In this document: positions 23,633 through 32,915 of the stretch, in pieces
Position numbering within the stretch: the stretch's first letter is position 1
Layout: every line of letters starts with the position of its first letter
Assembly (NCBI RefSeq): GCF_900636515.1
Contig: NZ_LR134287.1
Coordinates: 1,116,001 to 1,180,000, forward strand
Direction of reading: 5' to 3'
DNA length: 64,000 nt
From: Neisseria animalis
GTDB taxonomy: Bacteria; Pseudomonadota; Gammaproteobacteria; Burkholderiales; Neisseriaceae
The notes under the pieces: generated by a model
Database searches by the model: none
What the model was told of the DNA's origin: nothing
Seen by the model: the letters and a program-made list of their open reading frames with translations, nothing else
Position numbers and translations under genes: made by a program

Positions 23633-26600
23633 TCAGCGTGCTTTGTTGGCCGGAGTGATTTTGCCGGAGGCCGGTTTCGCCGGGGTTTCGGTTTTGACTT
23701 CGGCTTTGCTGTCGGCTTTTTTATACAGGTAAACGGTGGCCAGCGGTGGAATTTTTACGGCTAAGGATTGTGCTTTGCCGTGCGATTCGACGGCTTCGGT
23801 TTGGATAACCTTACCGGCCGATACGCCGCTGCCTTTGTACTGCTCTTGGTCGGAGTTCATGATTTCGGTATAAACGCCGGCTTCTTTTACGCCGAAACGG
23901 TAACTGTCGTGTACAACCGGTGTGAAGTTGCTGATGACAATGATGCTGTTTCCTTCGCGGTCGCGGCGTTCAAAGACGAAAATCGAATTGTTGCCGTCAT
24001 CCGCAACCAACCACTCAAATCCTTCCTGCCATTGGTCGAGCTGGTACAGCGGCGCATTGTTTTTGTAGAGGTGGTTCAAGTCGCGCACATAATCCTGCAT
24101 ACCTTTGTGCCAGCCGCCTTCCTGCTCCAGCAGATGCCATTCCAAACCTTCTTGGAAGTTCCATTCGCGGCCTTGGGCAAATTCTGCACCCATGAACAGC
24201 AGTTTTTTGCCGGGGAAGCCGTACATAAAGCCGTAGTAGGCGCGCAGGTTGGCAAACTGCTGCCAGCAATCTCCCGGCATACGGCCTAACAGCGAGCGTT
24301 TGCCGTGTACCACTTCATCGTGCGACAACGGTAATACGAAGTTTTCGCTGTATTGGTACATCATGCCGAAAGTCATTTTGTTATGGTGGTATTTGCGGTT
24401 GATCGGATCTTCCTGCATATAACGCAGGGTGTCGTTCATCCAGCCCATATTCCATTTGAAATTGAAGTTCAGACCTTCGGCGCGGGTAACATTGGCAAAC
24501 GAGGTGGATTCTTCGGCAATGGCGTTGACACCGTGTATTTCGTTTTTCAACATGGTGTTGGTATCGCGGAGGAAGGAAATGGCCTCCAGATTTTCATTGC
24601 CGCCGTATTGGTTGGGAATCCATTCGCCGTCTTTGCGCGAATAGTCGCGGTAAATCATCGAAGCTACGGCATCCACGCGGATACCATCGAAGCCGAAGCG
24701 TTCAATCCAGTACAGCGCGTTGCCTTGCAGGAAGTTTTTCACTTCGTTGCGGCCGAAATTGTAAATCAGCGTGTTCCAATCCTGATGATAGCCTTCGCGC
24801 GGGTCGGCGTGTTCGTACAATGCGGTGCCGTCGAATTTGTTCAGGCCGTGGTCGTCGGTCGGAAAATGGCCGACAACCCAGTCGAGAATAACGCTGATAC
24901 CGGCTTCGTGCGCGGCATTAATCAGTGCTTTCAATTCTTCGGGAGAGCCGAAGCGGCTGGTTGGTGCGTACAGGCCGGTAGCCTGATAGCCCCAAGATCC
25001 GTCAAACGGATATTCGGATACCGGCAGCAGCTCGATATGGGTAAAGCCCATGTCTTTAACATACGATACCAGTTCGGTTGCCAACTGCTCGTAGGTAAGC
25101 CAGTAATTGTTTTCCGGATTGCGTTTCCAAGAGCCGAGGTGTACTTCGTAAATGCTGATGGGGGCATCGACGGCATTGGCGCGTTCGCGGAATGCGGGGG
25201 CTTCTGCTTTCTCGGGCAAACCCCGCACCACTGAGGCAGTTGTCGGGCGCAGTTCCGCACCGAAGGCATACGGGTCGGATTTGGTTCGAAGCTTGCCGTT
25301 GGCATCCAGTATTTCAAATTTGTACAACGCGTTCAGTTTGACGTCCGGCACAAACATTTCCCAAATACCGGTATCGCGGTGGAAGCGCATCACATGGCGG
25401 CGGCCGTCCCAATGGTTAAATTCGCCGACAACCGATACGCGCTGTGCATTGGGTGCCCATACGGCAAAACGTACGCCTTTGACACCGTCTGATTCGGTAA
25501 AGTGTGCGCCGAAAGTTTCGTAAGGACGCAGGTGTTTGCCTTCTCCCAGCAGCCACGAATCCATATCCTGCAACGAGCTGCCGAAGCGGTAAGGGTCTTC
25601 TTCGCGAACCGGAGCAGAGTCGGCATGGTATTTGACGTTCAGTGCGTAGTCGGGCGCATGTTCAGGCAACATGGCGACAAAGAAACCGCGTTCGTCGATT
25701 TTTGCAGACGGCATGATGGTTTCGCCGGTCTTGCGGTTGACAATATCGACGCAGAAGGCATCGGGAATCAGTACGCGCACAACCTCACCGCCCTCGGCCA
25801 TGCGGTGTCTGCCGAGATAGGCGAATAAATCGTTGTGGGCGGCAGCAAACAGGCGGTCGATGGTGGCACGCTCTTTCATATCGATTTCGTGATATGGTTC
25901 GGCAGTACTGTTTCTATTCATGCGAATCTCCTCAATCAGCGCAAGTTGTTCGTCCATCAGGCGGTTGTCGGGAAAACTTTCCAGCGTTTGCGGCATTTTG
26001 CACGCCCAGTTCGGATAGCCGTCTGCAACGCCGGGTACGTTCAGATTATCATGCATACCCAACAGATTTTCCAGTTGGACGGCATAAAGTTTGCTGTTGC
26101 TTGATGCGCCGTAACGGTGCAGAGCGGTAAGCAGTTCGTTGTTCATTTCGGACGGCATGGCAAAATCCTGCGGCAGGCAGCCAGTTTGTCGGAGCGTATC
26201 CAACCATTTGGCCTTGTCTTGTTCGCGCTGTGCCAAGGCCGTCTGCAAAACGTCGTTGCCGGCAAGGGTGCCCAAACGGTGCATGATTTTCAAATCGCTC
26301 CCCGGCCAGTAACCCGATAAAGGGGCGACATCGTGGGTACTGGTTACGGTAATAGATTGTGCCGGATATTGGTCAGGCAGCTCGAAGCCGTTTTCGTTTT
26401 TGCTGAAATACAAAACTTTATAAGAAAATATCTGATAGCGGTTCAGCAGGTGGCGCGCTTCGTCGGGAACGGTGCCCAAATCTTCTCCGATAACGACACA
26501 GCGGTTGCGGCGGCTTTCCAAAGCGATGATGGCAAACAGGGCTTCGGCGTGATAATGGACATAGGCGCCGTTGTCTGCGGTTTGGCTGCCGACTATCCAC

Positions 26601-27991
26601 CAAAGGCGGCAGAGCGCCATGACATGATCGATACGCAAAATGCCGTATTGGCGCATATTGGCGCGTATCAGCCGGATAAACGGTTCATAGCCGCTGCGTT
26701 CCAGTGCCGTGGGGTTAAGGGGCGGCAGATTCCAGTTTTGTCCGGACGGGCCGAGCGGATCGGGCGGTGCGCCGACTGACATATCCATGCAGTAGCCGCT
26801 GCGGTTGAGCCATGTATCCGCACTGCCGCGTGCCGCGCCGACTGCCAAATCTCCGTAGATACCCAGCGATACGCCGTGTCGGGCGGCGGCTTGTTTGACG
26901 GTTTCGAGCTGCTTGGCGCATAACCATTGCAGCCACATATAAAAGCGGATTTCGTGTGCGTGGGTTTGGGCGAAGTTTTTTACGGCTTCGCTGTCAGGCT
27001 GCTGAAATTCAAACGGCCATGCCGTCCAGCCATAGACACCGGGACGGCTGTAATATTGGTCCAGTGCTTCAAACAAGCCGTAGCCGGATAAATTGCCGGA
27101 ATGTTCGGCAACAAAACGGACAAATTCGGCACGCTCTTGAGCGGCTTCTTCGCACTGTTCGCCGGCAAACTCGGCAAAGGCAAGTTGCAGCGCATCGCGT
27201 TTGAATGCCCATACTGCCGTATAGGCAACAGTTTCGGGAATGCGAAGCGCGGCAATGCGTTGCTGTACTTTTCGGCTTTCCAGCCAGCTTTTGGCGCGTT
27301 CGCTGTAACGGAACACGCCGATGGCGGCAACATCGAGATAAATCGGATTGAGCCATTCGCGTGAAGAAGGACTGTACGGGCTGGCCAGAGCCGGTTGTGC
27401 GGTAAACAGGGCGTGCAGGGGGTTGATGCCGATAAAGTCCAGTTTTCGGCTGCCTGCATATGCCATCAGATTGGCCAAGTCGGTAAAGTCGCCGATACCC
27501 CAGTTGCGTTCGGAACGGAGGCTGTAAAGTTGGACGGTCATGCCGTTCATGCGGCGGCCGTTTGACAGGGTACGGGGTTGATATGCGGTATTGGGGGCGA
27601 CAATCAGGCGGACGCGGCACAGACCATCGCTGCCGTTTGCCGTCAGGGTGTAGTAGCCGGCATCCAGAGGGGGTAATGCTGCCCAACAGCCGCCTTGTTC
27701 GTCCGGATAAACGGTAATGCGGTGTCGTTCTGCTCCGTTTTCGTCGGATAATTCCGCCTCTGAAGCTCCTTTTAAAGCAGGAATGTTGACGGAGCTTTCC
27801 TGCTGCTCGCGGGCAACGGCAACCGATGCAAACATGCCGTCTGCAAATTCATCGGAAAGTGCTGATAAAACCGCTTGCAGAACCTCCGGTTTGGAACGGT
27901 GATAGATACCGTCGATATCGTGAAAGCCCAAAGCGATGCCTGCCTGTTCGGCCTGTTGCTCCAAAGAAACGTGTTCGGATGGTCCGTTCAT
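23633..27991 (-). CDS. malQ-glgB: Fused 4-alpha-glucanotransferase / glycogen branching enzyme (MalQ-GlgB)
   Basis: One uninterrupted 1452-residue frame. Residues 1-690 are a complete GH77 amylomaltase: '[18 protein letters not shown]' near 153, the nucleophile Asp in '[17 protein letters not shown]', the Glu in '[11 protein letters not shown]' and '[12 protein letters not shown]'. From about 691 a full GlgB follows: its N1 domain ('[17 protein letters not shown]'), CBM48 ('[26 protein letters not shown]'), catalytic Asp in '[19 protein letters not shown]', Glu in 'AEEST' and 'LSHDEVVHG'. The tail is Lys/Pro/Ala-rich (about 1425-1452). Both halves keep their catalytic residues. A GAGGAG ribosome site and ATG (25921) at the joint could also start GlgB alone. 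Together the halves remodel and branch alpha-glucans. Confidence 0.93.
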   Translation of the reverse strand: MNGPSEHVSLEQQAEQAGIALGFHDIDGIYHRSKPEVLQAVLSALSDEFADGMFASVAVAREQQESSVNIPALKGASEAELSDENGAERHRITVYPDEQGGCWAALPPLDAGYYTLTANGSDGLCRVRLIVAPNTAYQPRTLSNGRRMNGMTVQLYSLRSERNWGIGDFTDLANLMAYAGSRKLDFIGINPLHALFTAQPALASPYSPSSREWLNPIYLDVAAIGVFRYSERAKSWLESRKVQQRIAALRIPETVAYTAVWAFKRDALQLAFAEFAGEQCEEAAQERAEFVRFVAEHSGNLSGYGLFEALDQYYSRPGVYGWTAWPFEFQQPDSEAVKNFAQTHAHEIRFYMWLQWLCAKQLETVKQAAARHGVSLGIYGDLAVGAARGSADTWLNRSGYCMDMSVGAPPDPLGPSGQNWNLPPLNPTALERSGYEPFIRLIRANMRQYGILRIDHVMALCRLWWIVGSQTADNGAYVHYHAEALFAIIALESRRNRCVVIGEDLGTVPDEARHLLNRYQIFSYKVLYFSKNENGFELPDQYPAQSITVTSTHDVAPLSGYWPGSDLKIMHRLGTLAGNDVLQTALAQREQDKAKWLDTLRQTGCLPQDFAMPSEMNNELLTALHRYGASSNSKLYAVQLENLLGMHDNLNVPGVADGYPNWACKMPQTLESFPDNRLMDEQLALIEEIRMNRNSTAEPYHEIDMKERATIDRLFAAAHNDLFAYLGRHRMAEGGEVVRVLIPDAFCVDIVNRKTGETIMPSAKIDERGFFVAMLPEHAPDYALNVKYHADSAPVREEDPYRFGSSLQDMDSWLLGEGKHLRPYETFGAHFTESDGVKGVRFAVWAPNAQRVSVVGEFNHWDGRRHVMRFHRDTGIWEMFVPDVKLNALYKFEILDANGKLRTKSDPYAFGAELRPTTASVVRGLPEKAEAPAFRERANAVDAPISIYEVHLGSWKRNPENNYWLTYEQLATELVSYVKDMGFTHIELLPVSEYPFDGSWGYQATGLYAPTSRFGSPEELKALINAAHEAGISVILDWVVGHFPTDDHGLNKFDGTALYEHADPREGYHQDWNTLIYNFGRNEVKNFLQGNALYWIERFGFDGIRVDAVASMIYRDYSRKDGEWIPNQYGGNENLEAISFLRDTNTMLKNEIHGVNAIAEESTSFANVTRAEGLNFNFKWNMGWMNDTLRYMQEDPINRKYHHNKMTFGMMYQYSENFVLPLSHDEVVHGKRSLLGRMPGDCWQQFANLRAYYGFMYGFPGKKLLFMGAEFAQGREWNFQEGLEWHLLEQEGGWHKGMQDYVRDLNHLYKNNAPLYQLDQWQEGFEWLVADDGNNSIFVFERRDREGNSIIVISNFTPVVHDSYRFGVKEAGVYTEIMNSDQEQYKGSGVSAGKVIQTEAVESHGKAQSLAVKIPPLATVYLYKKADSKAEVKTETPAKPASGKITPANKAR
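25919..25933 (-). promoter_or_regulatory. Internal ribosome binding site and start codon at the MalQ/GlgB joint
   Basis: The minus strand reads GAGGAGATTCGC then ATG (25921), in frame with the fusion at residue 691. The spacing is ideal. A start here would give a 762-residue GlgB of normal length, suggesting that separate overlapping genes were merged by loss of the malQ stop codon and that GlgB may still be made alone. Confidence 0.6.
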
Positions 27992-28176
27992 GGGAAATTG
28001 CCTGTGTGTTTCCGTTTGTGTGGAAAGTCTGACGGGATAATAATAGGGGTATCAAATAAGTGCTGAAACCGTTTGCAGACGGCATAGTGCACGACGGTAA
28101 TGTGCAAAGTCACAAAACGCAGCAAGTTATCCGGATTGTGGGATTTGTTTCATGCTTTATTGGCGGCACGCATTCA

Positions 28177-28221
28177 CAAAAGCCGTCTGAAAATACGCCA
28201 AGCGGATTTTCAGACGGCTTG
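28177..28221 (-). terminator. Terminator downstream of slyD
   Basis: AAAAGCCGTCTGAAAAT and ATTTTCAGACGGCTT pair around a short loop about 10 bases past the slyD stop codon. It is a classic ...CTGAA uptake-sequence pair. Confidence 0.75.
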
Positions 28222-28230
28222 TTGTCAAAT

Positions 28231-28710
28231 TTAGTGGTGGTGTCCGTGCGGGCCGTGCACATGGCCGTGGGCGATTTCTTCGGCAGAAGCATCGCGTACT
28301 GCGGCTACGGTAGCTTTAAACAGAATTTTCATGCCGGCAAGCGGGTGGTTTCCGTCTACAACCGCTTTGCCGTCTGCAACATCGGTTACACGGTAGATGA
28401 TGACTTCTCCGGTTTCGGGGTCGTCTGCCTCAAACATCATGCCTGCTTCAACTTCCACAGGGAATACGCCGACATCTTCGATACGCACCAATTCGGGATC
28501 TTGTTCGCCGAACGCATCATCGGGAGACATCGCTACTTCTACGGTGTCGCCGATTTCTTTGCCGTGCAGGGCTTCTTCTACCAGCGGGAAAATGCCGTCG
28601 TAGCCGCCGTGGAGGTATTCGATGGGCGTTTCGGTTTTATCCAGCAGTTGGTTGTTGGCATCGAACATTTCATAATGCAGCGATACAACAGAGTTTTTAG
28701 CAATGGCCAT
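28231..28710 (-). CDS. slyD: FKBP-type peptidyl-prolyl isomerase (SlyD)
   Basis: 159 residues. An FKBP domain is split by the insert-in-flap chaperone domain, as in SlyD: 'SVVSLHYEMFDANNQLLDKTETPIEYLHG' at the N-terminus, then 'EEALHGKEIGDTVEVAMSPDDAFGEQDPELV'. The C-terminus ends HGHVHGPHGHHH, a His-rich metal-binding tail typical of SlyD, which delivers nickel or helps fold Tat and other substrates. The start ATG 28710 has AAAGGA upstream. It appears monocistronic. Confidence 0.93.
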   Translation of the reverse strand: MAIAKNSVVSLHYEMFDANNQLLDKTETPIEYLHGGYDGIFPLVEEALHGKEIGDTVEVAMSPDDAFGEQDPELVRIEDVGVFPVEVEAGMMFEADDPETGEVIIYRVTDVADGKAVVDGNHPLAGMKILFKATVAAVRDASAEEIAHGHVHGPHGHHH

Positions 28711-29087
28711 ATTTTGTCCTTTGAGAAAGGGAAACTTGAAAACATCTGTATTCTACCACAGCAAGGCTTTGCCTCGCGTTTTATCTTGACGGCATTAGAA
28801 AAGCAGCAGTCAGTTTGTTAAATAAGGTTAAATTTTGGCGTTTTGTTGTTTTTTTACAACCTTAATCAAGGCGGATTTTATTAAATAACAAGCGGTGTTG
28901 TCAGCTTTGAATACGGTTTCTTTACAAAAGTTTAAAATATTAACTGTTTGAAATATATTGGATTTGTCTGAATTTTTTAGGGAGGTCGGTAGGGTTTTGG
29001 TGTTTTGTGCCGAAAGCCGGTCAAATTTCCGATGGAGATAATTCTATATAAGTAATTGATTTTTTCTTACTCCGGCAACAGATGTCG

Positions 29088-29116
29088 TTGCATCTGCCTA
29101 TCCACTAAGGCATAAT
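29088..29116 (+). promoter_or_regulatory. Promoter upstream of a short hairpin RNA or leader
   Basis: TTGCAT (-35, 29088-29093) and CATAAT (-10, 29111-29116) are exactly 17 bases apart. The predicted start near 29122 falls at the base of the hairpin at 29120-29141. Confidence 0.65.
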
Positions 29117-29119
29117 AGC

Positions 29120-29171
29120 GAAAATTCAGCAATGAATTTTCTACTGTAGAGGCCGTTTACGGCCATTTTTT
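29120..29171 (+). ncRNA. Candidate very short RNA or leader attenuator
   Basis: Directly after a good promoter come a 9 bp hairpin (GAAAATTCA-GCAA-TGAATTTTC, 29120-29141) and then GGCCGT-TT-ACGGCC followed by ATTTTTT (29151-29171), a textbook intrinsic terminator. Transcription would yield an RNA of about 50 bases unless it reads through into the lipoprotein gene starting at 29204. It is either a tiny sRNA or an attenuator of that gene. Confidence 0.5.
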
Positions 29172-29203
29172 AGTTATTTAAATCGATTTAAAGGTATCAT
29201 AAA

Positions 29204-29494
29204 ATGAAAAAATCTCTGTTGGCTGCTGCTTTGTTGTCTCTGACTCTGGCCGCTTGTGGCGATGCTGAAAAAGCTCAAGAAGCTGCTGCTTCTGCCGCTT
29301 CTGCTGCTACCGAAGCCGCTGCTTCTGCTGTTGAAATGACTACTGAAGCTGCTGAAGCTGCTGCTTCTGCTGCAGAAGGTGCTGTTGAAGCCGCTGCTTC
29401 TTCTGTTGAAGCTGCTGCTACCGAAGCTGCCAGCGCTGCTGCTTCTGCTGTTGAAGCCGTTACTGAAGAAGCTGCTTCTGAAGCTGCAAAATAA
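29204..29494 (+). CDS. Ala/Glu-rich repeat lipoprotein
   Basis: 96 residues. A signal peptide with lipobox LAAC (Cys about residue 18) is followed by a mature part made almost only of Ala, Glu, Ser, Thr and Val in repeats such as AAASAASAATEAA and EAAASAAEGAVEAAASSVEAA. It would form a long amphipathic helix or coiled coil anchored in the outer or inner membrane. The codons are strongly repetitive (GCTGCTTCTGCT), so length variation by slippage is plausible. A ribosome site AAAGG lies about 9 bases upstream. It has its own terminator. The function is unknown; small Ala-rich lipoproteins are common in Neisseria. Confidence 0.85.
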   Translation: MKKSLLAAALLSLTLAACGDAEKAQEAAASAASAATEAAASAVEMTTEAAEAAASAAEGAVEAAASSVEAAATEAASAAASAVEAVTEEAASEAAK

Positions 29495-29514
29495 TATTCC
29501 AAACGGAATAGCAG

Positions 29515-29550
29515 AAAGCAGGATACAAAACGTATCCTGCTTTTTATTTT
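29515..29550 (+). terminator. Terminator of the Ala-rich lipoprotein gene
   Basis: AAAGCAGGATAC (29515-29526) and GTATCCTGCTTT (29532-29543) form a perfect 12 bp stem, followed by TTATTTTT. The rest of the gap up to 29805 shows an uptake sequence but no supported gene. Confidence 0.9.
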
Positions 29551-29805
29551 TGCAGACGGCCTTTTGCTGATACGGCAAAATATCTTGCCGGTGTGCAGAT
29601 TTGGTCGGCATAAGAAACGAATGCCGTCTGCAAAATCAAGGCGGTCGGCATTGCGGCAGGGGCTGCATGATGTCCGGTTTGCCGTTTGGTTTCGTTTTAT
29701 TGCGTTTCCTTTATATGCCTGATGTGCGTATTATTTTAAAATTGATGAGATTTTGTCGGTTGCTGCCCTGCGCCGTTTTCCCTGATTTTACTGATCCGGT
29801 TTGCC

Positions 29806-31182
29806 ATGAATGCTGATTTATCCGCCCAATTTGCTGCTTTTCTAGATAACGATGAAGTTGTTGCAGCAACGCCTGATTTGCTTATCGACCAGCGGCGGCG
29901 TTTTACCGCTGCGCCCGATGTCGTATTGAAACCTAAGACCGTCGATAGCGTGCAGCGCATCATGCGGTATTGTTTTGAACGGAAAATTTCCGTGACCCCG
30001 CAAGGCGGCAATACGGGTTTGTGCGGCGCGGCGGTCGCGCAGGGCGGCGTGCTGTTGAATCTGTCCCGCCTTAACCGTTTGCGGGAGATTAATCTTGCGG
30101 ATAACAGTATTACGGTTGAAGCCGGTATGGTGTTGCAGCAGGTTCAGGAGGAAGCTGCGAAAGCAGGAAGGTTGTTTCCGCTGAGTTTGGCCAGTGAGGG
30201 ATCTTGCCAAATCGGTGGCAATATTGCCTGCAATGCCGGCGGATTGAATGTGTTGCGCTACGGCACGACACGGGACTTGGTGCTGGGGCTGGAAGTGGTG
30301 CTGCCTGATGGTGAATTGGTGTCACACCTGCAGCCTTTGCATAAAAATACGACCGGTTATGATGTGCGCCATTTGTTTATTGGCAGCGAGGGTACGCTCG
30401 GTGTGATAACGGCGGCTACATTGAAGCTGTTTGCCCAACCGAAAAGTACGGCAACGGCATGGGTAGGACTGCCTGACATCGATTCGGCGGTCGGTTTGCT
30501 GAGTTTGGTTCAGGGACATTTTGCCGAACGCTTGGAAAGTTTTGAGCTGGTCAGCCGTTTTGCATTGGAGCTTTCTGCCGGTTACAGTAGCCTGCCAAAA
30601 CCGGTAGACGCGGAATGGCATATTTTGATGGAGTTGACCGACTCTCTGCCTAATGACAGCTTGCCGGACTATCTTGCCGAGTTTTTATACCAACATGGTT
30701 TTGAAAACAGCGTATTGGCGCAGTCAGAGCAGGAGCGCCGCGATTTATGGCAGTTGCGTGAAAATATTTCTGCATCGCAACGCAGTTTGGGGACAAGCAT
30801 CAAGCATGATATTGCCGTACCGATTGCGGAGGTTGCCGGATTTGTGCGGGAGTGCGAACCTGCTTTGCAAGCGGCATTTCCCGAAATACGCGTGGTCTGT
30901 TTCGGGCATCTGGGCGACGGCAGTCTGCATTACAATACTTTCCTGCCTGATGTGATGAGCAATGAAGTATATGAGTATGAAGACAGAATCAATACCATTG
31001 TTTACGAACATATTTTAAGCCACAAAGGTACGATAGCGGCGGAACACGGTATCGGAACCATTAAAAAACATTGGATTCCGCGTGTGCGTACTGCTGCCGA
31101 AATCGCCTTGATGCGGGCAGTTAAGGCGCAGCTCGATCCGCATAATATTATGAATCCGGGTAAATTGTTGCCCGATGCGTAA
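29806..31182 (+). CDS. FAD-linked oxidoreductase (D-2-hydroxyacid dehydrogenase/GlcD type)
   Basis: 458 residues. The FAD-binding PCMH domain covers about 35-215, with 'VTPQGGNTGLCGAAV' and 'ASEGSCQIGGNIACNAGGLNVLRYGTTRDLVLGLEVVLPDG'. The C-terminal FAD-oxidase domain has 'VCFGHLGDGSLHYN' and ends 'AEHGIGTIKKHW...LDPHNIMNPGKLLP', as in D-lactate, D-2-hydroxyglutarate and glycolate dehydrogenases. It oxidises a D-2-hydroxyacid; the substrate cannot be told from sequence. D-2-hydroxyglutarate or D-lactate are the likeliest. It is monocistronic, ending at a bidirectional terminator shared with the porin. Confidence 0.87.
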   Translation: MNADLSAQFAAFLDNDEVVAATPDLLIDQRRRFTAAPDVVLKPKTVDSVQRIMRYCFERKISVTPQGGNTGLCGAAVAQGGVLLNLSRLNRLREINLADNSITVEAGMVLQQVQEEAAKAGRLFPLSLASEGSCQIGGNIACNAGGLNVLRYGTTRDLVLGLEVVLPDGELVSHLQPLHKNTTGYDVRHLFIGSEGTLGVITAATLKLFAQPKSTATAWVGLPDIDSAVGLLSLVQGHFAERLESFELVSRFALELSAGYSSLPKPVDAEWHILMELTDSLPNDSLPDYLAEFLYQHGFENSVLAQSEQERRDLWQLRENISASQRSLGTSIKHDIAVPIAEVAGFVRECEPALQAAFPEIRVVCFGHLGDGSLHYNTFLPDVMSNEVYEYEDRINTIVYEHILSHKGTIAAEHGIGTIKKHWIPRVRTAAEIALMRAVKAQLDPHNIMNPGKLLPDA

Positions 31183-31225
31183 CCGTTCGGGTATTCAATA
31201 GGTTCATTATCATCATTTGAATGGA

Positions 31226-31291
31226 AAAAGCCGTCTGCAAAATGACGTATCGCAAAGAAAACATGGGGCGATACGGTTTTGCAGACGGCTT
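31226..31291. terminator. Bidirectional terminator between the FAD oxidase and the porin
   Basis: AAAAGCCGTCTGCAAAA and TTTTGCAGACGGCTT form the outer stem. Inside it ACGTATCG and CGATACGG-type arms pair further. It serves two convergent genes. Confidence 0.7.
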
Positions 31292-31318
31292 GTTTGCCGT
31301 TAAGCAGGCGGAAACGGA

Positions 31319-32437
31319 TTAAAAGCGGTGATGCAGCCCTAATGATGCGGCGGTCTGCTCGATTTTTCCTTTATGGGTACGGTTGGCAGCATCGGTGTAG
31401 AGCAGGGTGTTGCCGCCGACACGCAAATAGGCAAGCTGCCCGCGCAGGGAGGTACGTTTGCTCAAGCGGTAATCGCCGCCGACAATAAGCTGATCGAATT
31501 TGTCCACCAACGTTTTACCGCTGTGCATGCCTTTAGCCGCCCGGCCGTGGGCATAGGAAATGCGCGGACGGAAATTGCCGGAGTTGTAACCTGCGGTCAG
31601 CGCGGCATCAAAGGACTCAACCGCTTCGTTTTTACGGCTGTCGGCTGTTATGTCATGATGGTTGTAGCGGTTGAAGCCGTCTGTAAAATAGCCTAAATAG
31701 GTATTGGCGTTTTCATTGGCGCGGGAGTAGGAAAGTCCCAATCCTAAGAATACTTTATCAGCATGGTAGGCGGTTTCCAAACGGGCCACTTGACCGTCTT
31801 CACTGCCGACGCGGTTTTTCCGCAGGGTATAGGCAAGTTTGGCATAATGATTCGGACGGGTATAGGTCAAGCCGGCGGTGTATTGGTCGCGGCCGGCTTT
31901 TTCATGGGTGTATCGGTCGGTCGGATTTTGGTTGTCGCGCGGGGCATATTGTAAATCGGCATGAATACCGGCAAATTTAGGACTTTCGTAGCGTACCGAT
32001 ATGCTGCGGGAACCGCCACGGTAGGCACTCAAACCCAATTCGGCGGCACTCGGCGTACCCATCCACGGGTTGAAACCGTCCATTTCATGCAAAATATTAT
32101 TGAGATTGCCGGCGCGCAAGGTGCCGAATTTGCCCTGCAGACCGATAAACGAATCACGCGTTCCCCAGCCTTGTCGGTCGCCCAAGACGGAAACACGCTG
32201 CTCAAGCTGCCAAATCAGTTTCGTGTCGCCGCCAAGCGTTTCGCTGCCTTTAACGCCGATACGCGAAGTATTGTCGTTGATACGGGTTGCGGCCGCGCTT
32301 TTTGCCATGCCGTCTGTACTTTTGATTTTTACCTGTGAGGCAGAAATACTGCTTTTGATTTGCCCGTACAGGGTTGTGTCCGCTGCGGCTGCCAAAGGCA
32401 GACAGGCCAGCGCCATCGCAATGATGGTTTTTTTCAT
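31319..32437 (-). CDS. General outer-membrane porin (neisserial PorA/PorB-like)
   Basis: 372 residues from ATG 32437 (MKKTIIAMALACLPLAAAADTTLYGQIK), chosen because it opens a perfect signal peptide (cleavage after AAA, about residue 20) with AAGGAC 8 bases upstream. 'TLYGQIKSSISAS' is the usual first strand, and 'SRIGVKGSETLGGDTKLIWQLEQ' and 'RDSFIGLQGKFGTLRAGNL' are typical of gram-negative trimeric porins. The C-terminus ends HHRF with the terminal Phe needed for outer-membrane assembly. It forms diffusion channels. A Correia-type element ends 76 bases upstream of the start, inside the probable promoter or 5' leader. Confidence 0.92.
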   Translation of the reverse strand: MKKTIIAMALACLPLAAAADTTLYGQIKSSISASQVKIKSTDGMAKSAAATRINDNTSRIGVKGSETLGGDTKLIWQLEQRVSVLGDRQGWGTRDSFIGLQGKFGTLRAGNLNNILHEMDGFNPWMGTPSAAELGLSAYRGGSRSISVRYESPKFAGIHADLQYAPRDNQNPTDRYTHEKAGRDQYTAGLTYTRPNHYAKLAYTLRKNRVGSEDGQVARLETAYHADKVFLGLGLSYSRANENANTYLGYFTDGFNRYNHHDITADSRKNEAVESFDAALTAGYNSGNFRPRISYAHGRAAKGMHSGKTLVDKFDQLIVGGDYRLSKRTSLRGQLAYLRVGGNTLLYTDAANRTHKGKIEQTAASLGLHHRF

Positions 32438-32512
32438 GGTAAATGTCCTTATTGAAAAATGAAAAAGCCCAAAGACACCGGCGCAATGACGGTGGCTCGG
32501 GCAGGGCGATAA

Positions 32513-32619
32513 TATAGTCATTTAAAATAAGAATGATACAGCGTTGCTTTGCCTTGCCGTACTATGTGTACTGTCTGCGGCTTCGCTGCCTTGTCTCATT
32601 CTTATTTTATTCGACTATA
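32513..32619 (-). repeat. Correia-type miniature element (copy B), in the porin 5' region
   Basis: A 107 bp copy in inverse orientation to copy A, with complete inverted-repeat ends (TATAGTCATTTAAAATAAG...CTTATTTTATTCGACTATA). Its porin-proximal end gives TATATTAT-like sequence on the minus strand, where a -10 box could arise. Correia elements in Neisseria are known to bring promoters and RNase III sites. Confidence 0.9.
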
Positions 32620-32666
32620 ATCAAATTCCAATTTAAAGACAAATATTTTTTTAGTGATAAAGGTTA

Positions 32667-32915
32667 TTATTTTTTATTTTTCAAGTAAAGCCGTATCAGT
32701 TGCCAAAACAGCGGCAGCAGCAGCGAGGCAGGTGTGCGGCGTTTGGTACGATGGCGGCGTTTTAGGGCAAAGGAGAGCAGTTCGGTAGGCAAATTATTGT
32801 ACGGCCGGTGCAGTTTGGAGTGCCGGTAACGGGTGTGGGCGGCGGTAATGTGCAGGCGCGCCAGTTTGATTTCCAATTCGAGCAGTTCGCGCTCATTGTT
32901 GCGTTGTGCGGACAT
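32667..32915 (-). CDS. YqjK-like small protein
   Basis: 82 residues from ATG 32915 (MSAQRNNERELLELEIKLARL...). The frame extends upstream, but this start has a ribosome site (GAAGGAAAATC) and fits the family. An N-terminal acidic helix is followed by a basic 'KRRHRTKRRT' and a weak hydrophobic C-terminal segment 'ASLLLPLFWQLIRLYLKNKK'. It overlaps the end of the YqjE-like gene by 23 bases. The order yqjD-yqjE-yqjK as in enterobacteria identifies it by position. The role is unknown, probably membrane or cell-envelope stress related. Confidence 0.65.
   Translation of the reverse strand: MSAQRNNERELLELEIKLARLHITAAHTRYRHSKLHRPYNNLPTELLSFALKRRHRTKRRTPASLLLPLFWQLIRLYLKNKK

Larger units (their letters stand above)
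28711..29203. other. AT-rich intergenic region upstream of the Ala-rich lipoprotein
   Basis: About 490 bases between the divergent slyD and the lipoprotein gene. The stretch 28800-29085 is AT-rich with no supported frame. The last 120 bases hold a promoter, a hairpin and an intrinsic terminator, listed separately. Confidence 0.6.

Noticed and set aside
24353..25234. 293-residue frame antisense to the glgB part of the fusion
   Set aside because: Reverse-complement shadow with no motif; the sense strand carries complete GH13 catalytic motifs.
29174..29611. Ser/Phe-rich frame antisense to the Ala-rich lipoprotein
   Set aside because: It results directly from reading the GCTGCTTCTGCT repeats backwards. 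The lipoprotein has a signal peptide and terminator.
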